Below, one piece after another: positions 1 through 5,309 of a stretch of 5,309 nt of DNA. The translations under genes and the position numbers were made by a program. How positions within the stretch are numbered: the first letter of the stretch is position 1; each line of letters opens with the position of its first letter. The notes under the pieces were generated by a model, which was given only the letters and a program-made list of their open reading frames with translations, had not been told where the DNA came from and made no database searches. This DNA is from Acidobacteriota bacterium (GTDB lineage Bacteria; Acidobacteriota; Terriglobia; Bryobacterales; JACQDG01): NCBI GenBank assembly GCA_016201185.1, contig JACQDG010000306.1:1-5309 (forward strand). Reading direction: 5' to 3'.

Positions 1-1872
1 ATACGCCTGCATAGTGGGCGGGTTGTCCAGGCTGTACTGGCGCACGTCGCCCACGATCCCCACCACCGTGTACCAGGGCTTCTTTTCATCGCGGCCCCCC
101 AACTGGATCCGTTTGCCCAGCGCGTCTTCCCCCGGCCACTGTTGCCGCGCCAGTGCCTCGCCCACCAGCGCGACCGGGAGTGAATCGGCCCTATCCTGCT
201 CCGTAAACAGCCGGCCGCGCTTCAGGGGAATCCGCAGAGCGCGGAAATAGCCCGGGCTTACTATGTAGCGGTCCACGCTGGGAACTTCCGGATCGGGAAG
301 CAGCCGGTCCTGGACGATGAAACCCGCGCGGTCATAGCCGCCGCTGATCGGCAGCGCGGTGGTGACGCCCGCCGCTTCCACCCCCGCGAGCGCCCGCACA
401 CCCTCGAGCGATTGTTCGTAAAAGCGCGCCACAGCCGCTGGGTTTTCCCGGTACTTCGAGCCGGCTAGGCTGATATTCAGCGTCAGCACTCTCTTCGGAT
501 CGAACCCCGGGTCCACCTGCAGCAGCCGCGCGAAGCTTTTCACCAGCAATCCCGCTCCTACCACCAGCACAAAAGCCAGCGCCATCTCTCCGACCACCAG
601 CAATCCGCGCAGGTCGTGCCTCGACGCGCCGTCCGAACCCCGGCCGGCGTCCTTCAGCGCCTTGTTCAAGTCCACGCGCGAAGCCTGAAACGCCGGCGCC
701 AGCCCGAACAGCACGCCGGTCAGAACGCTGGCCCCGAGCGCAAAAAGCAGGACGCTGGCATCGACGGTGATCTCATCGAGCCTGGGGATCTGTTTCGGCC
801 CCAGCGTGGTGAGCGCGGAAGTGGACCACATCGCCGCCAGCACGCCGCCCGCGCCTCCCAACAGGGCGACGAGCAGGCTCTCCGTCAGCAATTGCCGCGC
901 GATCCGCATCCGCCCCGCTCCCAGCGCCGCCCGCAGCGCCACTTCCTTGCGCCGCGCCGTCGCCCGCGCCAGCAGCAGGTTGGCCACGTTGGCGCAGGCG
1001 ATCAGCAGCAGGAAACCCACCGCGCCGAGCAGAATCCACAGTGCCTTGTCCACATTTCCCACCACTCGATCCCGGACCGGGGTGATTATGACGTACGCAT
1101 CGGCCGGGTAGTCGGTGGGATATTCGCGGACCAGGCTTTGGTCCACAGCCTTCATTTCCGCCGTCGCCTGCCCGATGGTGACGCCCGCCTTCAGCCGCGC
1201 CACGGCCTGCAGGTGCTGGCAGGTGCGGCAGGCATAGGGAAGGGAAGCATCGTAGCCGAGCACCGCCCACAGGTCCGGCGGCTGCGACCACGCACTGAAC
1301 AGCAGCGGCCGGAATTCCGCCGGCAGCACTCCCACAATGGTGAACGGAACTTCGTCCAGCGTGATTCGCTTTCCGACGACTCCCGGATCGCCGCCAAAGC
1401 GCCGCTGCCAGAAGCCGTGGCTCAGCATCACCACGTACCGGCGGTCCGGCCGGTCTTCCTCCGGCAGGAACTCCCGCCCCTCGAGCGGCTTCACCCCCAG
1501 CACGTCGAAAAACCCGCTCGAGACGCGCATGCCTCTAAGCTGCTCCGGCTCCCCCACCCCGGCGAGCGTGGCGCTCCAGCCGCGGAAAAGCGCCATCTTC
1601 TCGAAGGACCGGCTGCGCGCCCGCCACTCGACAAAAGTGCCGTAGGAAGTATTGGTAGGGTTGAGGGTGTCCTTGTCGGCTTCGGCCAGCGTCACCAGGC
1701 GTTCCGGCTGGCGGTACGGCAAGGCGTTCAGCAGCACCGCCTTCACCACGCTGAAGATCGCCGTGTTCGCGCCGATGCCCAGCGCCAGCGTGAGCACCGC
1801 CACCGCGGTGAACCCCGGGCTCTTGGCCAGCATCCGGATTCCGTAACGAAGGTCTTGCAGGAATGTTTGCAT
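1..1872 (-). CDS. ADOP-family MacB/FtsX-like permease, C-terminus beyond window
   Basis: I translated this frame by hand: 624 codons run from the ATG at 1872 to base 1 without a stop, so the gene is intact here and simply leaves the window. The start MQTFLQDLRYG is typical of acidobacterial duplicated orphan permeases. Layout: membrane segment about 19-50; MacB-type extracytoplasmic domain about 55-270; FtsX permease unit with segments about 277-302 (motif LLIACANVANLLLAR), 328-350 and 370-395; linker with the canonical DLNKALKDAGRG; segment about 422-450; then most of a second MacB-type domain. By comparison with the neighbouring permease, about 185 residues are missing, including the second FtsX unit. 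The family is inner-membrane; its substrate is unknown. The start lies 10 bp after the upstream gene's stop, with only a weak Shine-Dalgarno, suggesting translational coupling. A CRTC motif at 215-218 is absent from the upstream paralogue. Family assignment is strong; function is inferred. Confidence 0.93.
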   Translation of the reverse strand, partial: MQTFLQDLRYGIRMLAKSPGFTAVAVLTLALGIGANTAIFSVVKAVLLNALPYRQPERLVTLAEADKDTLNPTNTSYGTFVEWRARSRSFEKMALFRGWSATLAGVGEPEQLRGMRVSSGFFDVLGVKPLEGREFLPEEDRPDRRYVVMLSHGFWQRRFGGDPGVVGKRITLDEVPFTIVGVLPAEFRPLLFSAWSQPPDLWAVLGYDASLPYACRTCQHLQAVARLKAGVTIGQATAEMKAVDQSLVREYPTDYPADAYVIITPVRDRVVGNVDKALWILLGAVGFLLLIACANVANLLLARATARRKEVALRAALGAGRMRIARQLLTESLLVALLGGAGGVLAAMWSTSALTTLGPKQIPRLDEITVDASVLLFALGASVLTGVLFGLAPAFQASRVDLNKALKDAGRGSDGASRHDLRGLLVVGEMALAFVLVVGAGLLVKSFARLLQVDPGFDPKRVLTLNISLAGSKYRENPAAVARFYEQSLEGVRALAGVEAAGVTTALPISGGYDRAGFIVQDRLLPDPEVPSVDRYIVSPGYFRALRIPLKRGRLFTEQDRADSLPVALVGEALARQQWPGEDALGKRIQLGGRDEKKPWYTVVGIVGDVRQYSLDNPPTMQAY

Positions 1873-1882
1873 GATCCGATGC

Positions 1883-4327
1883 CTATTCGTATCGCAGGGC
1901 CGCCATCGGATCTACTTGCGTCGCGCGGCGCGCCGGCAGGTAGCTCGCGGCCAGCGCCACGGCTGCCAGCAGCAGCGCGACACCGGCGAAGGTGACAGGA
2001 TCTGCGGTCGTTACGCCGAACAGAAACGCGGCCAGCGCCCGGGTCGCCGCCAGCGACCCCGCCAGACCCACTGCCACGCCGACCAGCACCCACGCCATCT
2101 CCTGACCCACGACCAGCCGCAGCACGTCGGCCCTTTGCGCTCCCAGCGCCATGCGGATGCCGATCTCCTGCGTGCGCCGGCTGACCGTGTAGGAAGTGAC
2201 CCCGTAGATCCCCGCCGCCGCCAGCGCCAGGGCCACGAATGCGAAGACGCTGAGGAAGATCGTCGGGAACCGCCGCGCCGCGACCGAGGCTGAGAGCACC
2301 TGGTCCATGCTCCGGACGTCGGTAATGGGTTGATCTGGATCCACGGCCCAGATCTCGGTGCGCGCCGCCGCGGCCAGGCGCAGCGGGTCGCTTTCCGCCC
2401 CGGCGGCCTTCACCACCAGCGTCATGCCGCGCTCCGGGGCCTGCAAGTAGGGAGCATACATTTCCGGCCGAGGCTCACTGTCCAGCCCGGAGTGGCGCAC
2501 CGCTCCCACCACTCCCACGATCTCGCGCGAGACGCCCCGCTGGAAAGTGATCTTTAGGCGCTTGCCGAGGGGGCTTTCACCCGGCCACAGCCGCCGGGCT
2601 ATGGTCTCATTAATGACCGCGACCGGGGGAGCCTCGCCTGTGTCCCGCTCGGTGAAGGCGCGGCCCTCGAGGACCGGAATCCCCATGGCCGTGAAATAGC
2701 CGGCGCTCGCGGCGCAATAGCCTGCCGCGCGCGACTCTTCCGGGAGCCGGAGCCTCCCCTCGATATCGAAAGTCTCAGTGGAGCTGGAGCCGCTCATCGG
2801 CAGGGTATTAATAGCGCCAACCGACTGCGCGCCGGGCAGCCGTTCCAACCGCTGGATGGCTTGCTCAAAGAAGGCCGCCCTGCTCCGGCTTGCGGTGTAT
2901 TTCGCTCGGGGAAGATTCACCCGCAGCGTCAGCAGCCGCTCGGGACGGAACCCCGGGCGGACGCTTTCGAGCAGCACGAAACTCTTGATCAGCAGCCCCG
3001 CCCCGATCAGCAGCACCAATGACAGCGCCACCTCCCCCATCACCAGCAAGCCGCGCATCCGGCGCCCTCTCGCTCCCAGCCCCTGGCTGCGGACCCCCAG
3101 TTCCCAGCCCGGCGTTCCAGGCCGCGTAGCTTCGAGCGCGGGCGCCAGGCCGAAAAGTATTCCCGTCGCCAGGGAGAGGAAAAGCGTGAAGGCGAGCACC
3201 GGGCCATCCACGCGAATCTGCTCCAGCCGGATCGCAGGGATGGCCTCCGGCGGCAAGAGCCCCACGAGAAAGTCCACGCCCCATAGGGCCAGCGCCAGGC
3301 CCGCCGCGCCGCCTGTTCCCGCGAGCAGCAAGCTTTCGGTCAGAAATTGCCTTACCAGCCGGCCGCGTCCCGCCCCCAGCGCCGCCCTTATAGCGGTCTC
3401 CTGCTGCCGCGCCGCTGCCCGCGCCAGCAGCAGGTTCGCCACGTTGGCGCAGGCGATCAGCAACACGAAACCCACTGCTCCCAGGAAAACCAGCAACGCC
3501 GGCCGCAGATTCCCCACAACCTGCTCGTTCAGCGGCACCAGGTTCACGCCGAGCCCGGCATTGGCCGGATACTCCTGCTCCAACCGCCGCGCGATGGTTT
3601 CCATCTCCGCCCGGGCCTGCGCCACCGTTACGCCCGGTTTCAGCCGCGCCAGCACTTCCAGAAATCCGTGCCCCCGGTCGCGGTCCGGCTCGAGTGGAAC
3701 CCAAAGCTCGACCCTAGCAAACCGGTCCGGCGGGAATTGAAACCCCGCCGGCATCACCCCGACCACGGTGTAGCTCTCCGAATCGAGCGTTACCGACTGG
3801 CCGAGAACTTTCGCGTCACCGGAAAACCGCCGCTTCCACAAACCGTAGCTCAACACCACGACCCGGCTTTTCCCTGGCTGCTGCTCCTCGCTCTCAAAGG
3901 TGCGGCCGAGCCCGGCCTGCGCTTCGAGCATTGGAAACAGGCTCGCCGAAGCGCGCAGGCCGTAAACCTGCTCCGGCTCGCTGCCGGCGCGCGGCGTCTC
4001 CCCCGCCGAGCCGGCCAGCGTAAAGCTCCTGTCGGCGAAGGCGGCCATCTGGTCGAAGACCTGGTTCTGTGCCTTCCAGTCCTCGAAGTTCGGGTACGCC
4101 GTCACGTCCTGACTCCGGCCGTGTTTCAAGTTCGTTTCCCAGGCGATCAGAAGGCGCTCTGCGTTCTTGTATGGCAGCGGGCGTAGCAGCACGGCGTTCA
4201 CCACGCTGAAGATTGCCGTGTTGGCGCTGATACCCAAGCTCAGGGCGATCACCGCCACGGCGGTGAAGCCCGGATTGCGGCCCAGCATTCGCAGGCCGTA
4301 ACGAAGGTCGTGCAATAACGTAGTCAC
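1883..4327 (-). CDS. ADOP-family MacB/FtsX-like permease, complete
   Basis: This is a complete orphan ABC-type permease of 814 residues, the usual ADOP size (about 800). Two MacB-domain plus FtsX units lie in tandem. Membrane segments fall at about 22-50, 277-302, 328-359, 375-400, 425-453, 687-715, 735-772 and 776-802. Extracytoplasmic domains span about 55-270 and 467-677. Both FtsX units carry the family signature (IRAALGAGRGRLVRQ; IGIRMALGAQRADVLR), and the protein ends VDPMAALRYE. No ATPase gene adjoins it, so transport cannot be assumed. I chose the GTG start at 4327 because it gives MTTLLHDLRYG, which aligns end to end with the downstream paralogue (39 of 53 N-terminal residues identical), and GGGAG lies 4 bp upstream. 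An in-frame ATG at 4366 would add 13 residues and cannot be excluded. The linker at about 401-421 is atypical (see the repeat entry). The stop lies 10 bp before the next permease gene. Confidence 0.93.
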   Translation of the reverse strand: MTTLLHDLRYGLRMLGRNPGFTAVAVIALSLGISANTAIFSVVNAVLLRPLPYKNAERLLIAWETNLKHGRSQDVTAYPNFEDWKAQNQVFDQMAAFADRSFTLAGSAGETPRAGSEPEQVYGLRASASLFPMLEAQAGLGRTFESEEQQPGKSRVVVLSYGLWKRRFSGDAKVLGQSVTLDSESYTVVGVMPAGFQFPPDRFARVELWVPLEPDRDRGHGFLEVLARLKPGVTVAQARAEMETIARRLEQEYPANAGLGVNLVPLNEQVVGNLRPALLVFLGAVGFVLLIACANVANLLLARAAARQQETAIRAALGAGRGRLVRQFLTESLLLAGTGGAAGLALALWGVDFLVGLLPPEAIPAIRLEQIRVDGPVLAFTLFLSLATGILFGLAPALEATRPGTPGWELGVRSQGLGARGRRMRGLLVMGEVALSLVLLIGAGLLIKSFVLLESVRPGFRPERLLTLRVNLPRAKYTASRSRAAFFEQAIQRLERLPGAQSVGAINTLPMSGSSSTETFDIEGRLRLPEESRAAGYCAASAGYFTAMGIPVLEGRAFTERDTGEAPPVAVINETIARRLWPGESPLGKRLKITFQRGVSREIVGVVGAVRHSGLDSEPRPEMYAPYLQAPERGMTLVVKAAGAESDPLRLAAAARTEIWAVDPDQPITDVRSMDQVLSASVAARRFPTIFLSVFAFVALALAAAGIYGVTSYTVSRRTQEIGIRMALGAQRADVLRLVVGQEMAWVLVGVAVGLAGSLAATRALAAFLFGVTTADPVTFAGVALLLAAVALAASYLPARRATQVDPMAALRYE
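3065..3127 (-). repeat. heptad-repeat-like coding stretch in ADOP linker
   Basis: Within the permease gene, the cytoplasmic linker between the first FtsX unit and the fifth membrane segment has unusual DNA. On the coding strand GGGCTGGGA occurs twice, 28 bp (4 x 7) apart (3110-3102 and 3082-3074), with GGGAACT, GGGGGTC and AGGGGCT between in rough 7-bp steps. The protein shows a matching weak 7-residue period, ELGVRSQ then GLGARGR. The downstream paralogue has DLNKALKDAGRG at this site with the same overall spacing, so the sequence was substituted without changing length. I read it as captured or expanded simple-repeat DNA that keeps the frame open. The periodicity is degenerate. Confidence 0.5.
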
Positions 4328-4331
4328 GCGG

Positions 4332-4336
4332 CTCCC
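4332..4336 (-). promoter_or_regulatory. Shine-Dalgarno candidate for the GTG start
   Basis: GGGAG on the minus strand sits 4 bp before the GTG at 4327. The competing ATG at 4366 has GGGA, also 4 bp upstream (4374-4371), so the ribosome site alone does not settle the start. The choice rests on alignment with the neighbouring permease. Confidence 0.4.
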
Positions 4337-4366
4337 GCAAGTCTCCCACGGCAAGCGCCGTGCCAT

Positions 4367-4493
4367 ATCGTCCCAGGGAGTTAAGTGATTGAATTAGCGG
4401 GCCGTCTCAGTGGGGAAGACGCTCCACTCGAGCCGCGGGGTGTCCGGGTGTGGGAAGCCTCTGTCGCAGAACCGGAGAGCCGCTCTCGGCCGC
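4367..4493 (-). other. spacer between toxin gene and permease genes
   Basis: This short gap between the toxin stop and the permease is where a promoter for the permease pair would be expected. Its only AT-rich patch is at 4381-4397 (13 of 17 bases A or T), just before the ATG at 4366. I could not find a convincing -35/-10 pair. No PadR-type regulator gene, a common companion of ADOP genes, is present. Whether the permeases have their own promoter or are read through from the toxin-antitoxin operon is undecided. Confidence 0.4.
4475..4487. repeat. inverted repeat just after toxin gene
   Basis: GAGAGC and GCTCTC (minus-strand reading) flank a single G, seven bases after the toxin stop codon. 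A folded RNA would need a larger loop, leaving a stem of about 4-5 bp. No run of T follows in the direction of transcription, so it is not a convincing intrinsic terminator, although its position would suit one. Confidence 0.35.
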
Positions 4494-4880
4494 TCACCAG
4501 ATGGTCTCTACCTTGTATGCGCGAATCTGAGGATCGGCGGTCAGGATGGGCAGCCTCTCCACCCGGCTTTGAGCCACCAGCATACGGTCGAAGGGATCGC
4601 GGTGGAGGTTGGGAAGGGCCTCCACCTGCAACGCGTGGCTTAACACGATCGGCAGGCTCTCTATAGCGTAATACGAGGTTCGCTCCGTAATGTAGTGGCC
4701 CGGCCGCAACGGTAGCTTGAGCCTTCCAGCCTGGACCTTAATGACAATTTCCCACGCGGAAGCCACGCTAAGAAGGAGTGTGTTGCTGCTGTCCCCAAGA
4801 ATTCTTCTGGCCATCGCGGACAGCCGGGCCTCGTCCATCGCCCACCAGAGAAAGGCATGTGTGTCTAGCAGCGCTCTCAC
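4494..4880 (-). CDS. vapC: VapC-like PIN-domain toxin ribonuclease
   Basis: This 128-residue protein matches the size and layout of PIN-domain toxins of type II toxin-antitoxin systems. The N-terminus MRALLDTHAFLWW supplies the first acidic residue (D6). AWEIVIK gives E44, HRDPFDRMLVAQ gives D95 and D98, and TADPQI gives D116. These are the positions expected to bind the metal ions of a Mg2+/Mn2+-dependent ribonuclease, and none is missing. LDTHAFLWW with DPFDRMLVAQ is typical of the Sll0205-like PIN subgroup that pairs with Phd/YefM antitoxins. Known family members cleave tRNA or rRNA in the cytoplasm; the target here is unknown. Translation starts at a GTG overlapping the antitoxin stop (GTGA), so toxin synthesis is probably coupled to that of the antitoxin. 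The gene looks intact, and the toxin is likely neutralised by direct binding of the upstream gene product. Confidence 0.92.
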   Translation of the reverse strand: MRALLDTHAFLWWAMDEARLSAMARRILGDSSNTLLLSVASAWEIVIKVQAGRLKLPLRPGHYITERTSYYAIESLPIVLSHALQVEALPNLHRDPFDRMLVAQSRVERLPILTADPQIRAYKVETIW

Positions 4881-5113
4881 TTGTAAAACAGATCGAGAAT
4901 GTCGTCCGGCAGCGGCGCGTCAAAGTCCGGTGACATCCAGATTTTGCCCTTGTCGAGGCCCGGCACACGCTTGCGTGGCTTCCCCTTGATCGCCACCAGC
5001 CGCGCCACCGGCTTGCCGGCCTTGGCAATCACCACCTCTTCTCCCAGGCTCACCCGCGCCAGCAGCTTGGAGAAGTGGGTTTTCGCTTCGTGCACGTTCA
5101 CCGTCACGGCCAT
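4877..5113 (-). CDS. Phd/YefM-family antitoxin
   Basis: This 78-residue protein begins MAVTVNVHEAKTHFSKLLARV and continues GEEVVIAKAGKPVARLVAI, the classic Phd/YefM (prevent-host-death) fold that dimerises and binds DNA. The acidic, tryptophan-containing tail (PGLDKGKIWMSPDFDAPLPDDILDLFYK region, about residues 51-78) is the usual toxin-binding segment; PDDILDLFYK is a common ending in antitoxins paired with PIN toxins. It would bind and inhibit the downstream nuclease and, with it, repress its own promoter. The ATG at 5113 puts the conserved VNVHEAK at the expected distance from the N-terminus. GGAG lies only 2 bp before the ATG, closer than usual. The stop overlaps the toxin's GTG start by 4 bp. 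Confidence 0.92.
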   Translation of the reverse strand: MAVTVNVHEAKTHFSKLLARVSLGEEVVIAKAGKPVARLVAIKGKPRKRVPGLDKGKIWMSPDFDAPLPDDILDLFYK

Positions 5114-5121
5114 GTCTCCAG

Positions 5122-5148
5122 ATTAGACTAAGTCCTGGACTAAGTCAA
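5122..5148 (-). promoter_or_regulatory. candidate promoter of the toxin-antitoxin operon
   Basis: On the minus strand TTGACT (5148-5143) resembles a -35 box. TCTAAT (5127-5122) matches five of six -10 consensus bases but leaves a 15-bp spacer; TAATCT (5125-5120) gives 17 bp but matches only three. Either choice puts the transcript start within a few bases of the ATG at 5113, implying a leaderless or nearly leaderless mRNA. This is the only promoter-like sequence I find in the window. Confidence 0.5.
5126..5146. promoter_or_regulatory. candidate autoregulatory operator, nested palindrome
   Basis: Two copies of GACTTAGTC, each an odd-centred palindrome, are separated by CAG, so the repeat period is 12 bp. 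The junction AGTCC-A-GGACT is itself a palindrome. The whole 21 bp equals its reverse complement except at the three central bases of these units. It overlaps the -35-like box and reaches into the -10-like box. Phd-type antitoxins are known to bind tandem palindromes at their own promoters, so this is the probable operator. Binding itself is inferred. Confidence 0.65.
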
Positions 5149-5177
5149 CCAGGCCTCGCCCTTCGGCTGCTTCAACC

Positions 5178-5309
5178 TCAGTGCCAATCCACCCGCTCGC
5201 CCCGCGGCCGCTTCCTGAACTCCCGCACCAGCTCCACCAGCGCCGCCACCACCGCGTCGAAAATCTTTTTCCCCTTTTCCGCCGTCGCCAGGGTCGGATC
5301 GCCCACCAC
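5178..5309 (-). CDS. creatininase-family protein, C-terminal fragment
   Basis: Only the last 43 codons are in the window; the frame is open to the right edge and ends with TGA at 5180-5178. The segment VVGDPTLATAEKGKKIFDAV followed by a helix of the VAALVELVREF type is what I recall from the C-terminus of creatininase-family (creatinine amidohydrolase) proteins, where GDP-x-x-AT-x-EKG is common. That family includes creatinine hydrolases and other metal-dependent amidohydrolases such as MftE. The metal-binding residues lie outside the window, so activity cannot be judged. The basic tail after residue 31 (RKRPRGER) is unremarkable. It ends 64 bp before the antitoxin start and is read in the same direction. 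Confidence 0.65.
   Translation of the reverse strand: MVGDPTLATAEKGKKIFDAVVAALVELVREFRKRPRGERVDWH

Noticed and set aside
773..1291. Minus-strand frame of 172 codons, and others at 1191-1397, 1743-2093, 2865-3704 and 3894-4349
   Set aside because: These are out-of-frame readings of the permease genes; their G/A/R-rich products lack any domain.
1..1872. Possible frameshifted or pseudogene permease, since no closed frame covers this region
   Set aside because: Translating the minus strand from the ATG at 1872 gives 624 uninterrupted, family-typical codons; the frame only lacks a stop because the window ends.
616..1995. Open plus-strand frame of 459 codons
   Set aside because: It lies antisense to the partial permease gene and the end of the complete one. 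Its product is rich in R, Q, H and P, as expected of the complement of a G+C-rich gene, with no recognisable domain.
2778..3740. Plus-strand frame of 320 codons
   Set aside because: It is antisense to the complete permease, which has a full domain structure. The product is rich in S, R and P with no family features.
4475..4487. Intrinsic terminator after the toxin gene
   Set aside because: The symmetric repeat has a one-base centre, so only a short stem can form, and no T-run follows.
4385..4666. Plus-strand frames of 93 and 77 codons across the toxin gene end
   Set aside because: They are antisense to the PIN-domain gene and intergenic spacer; no ribosome site or recognisable domain supports them.
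5137..5155. CCTGG/CCAGG stem as a terminator for the creatininase-like gene
   Set aside because: The stem is only 5 bp with a 10-base loop and no T-run; it is better explained as part of the operator palindrome.

Overview
The window is G+C-rich and tightly packed, and every gene I can support reads on the minus strand. Two adjacent genes encode very large MacB/FtsX-type permeases with no ABC ATPase gene beside them. This is the signature of the 'acidobacterial duplicated orphan permease' (ADOP) family, so the likeliest source is a member of the Acidobacteriota (for example a Solibacter- or Koribacter-like soil bacterium) or a near relative. That assignment is inference from gene family and base composition; nothing here is a taxonomic marker.

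In transcription order (right to left): 5309-5178 is the last 43 codons of a gene resembling the C-terminus of creatininase-family amidohydrolases. A 64-bp gap holds a promoter-like sequence and a striking 21-bp compound palindrome. Next is a type II toxin-antitoxin pair: a Phd/YefM-like antitoxin (5113-4877) and a VapC-like PIN-domain ribonuclease (4880-4494), whose stop and start codons overlap as GTGA. A gap of about 130-165 bp follows, with a small inverted repeat and an AT-rich patch. Then comes a complete ADOP permease (4327-1883, or from 4366 with the upstream ATG). After 10 bp a second ADOP permease begins (1872 down to base 1); its frame is open for 624 codons and leaves the window, so its last 185 or so residues are missing.

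The two permeases are paralogues, probably co-transcribed and perhaps translationally coupled. They may form a heteromeric membrane complex or act separately; any energy-coupling ATPase would have to come from elsewhere in the genome. The toxin-antitoxin module has its own promoter-like region and probably regulates itself independently of the permeases. I see no RNA gene, CRISPR array, insertion sequence or replication origin. I do not see a clearly new multi-gene system. The most unusual details are the palindromic operator candidate, a heptanucleotide-repeat-like stretch that replaces the usual linker in the first permease, and a CxxC motif found in only one of the two permeases.
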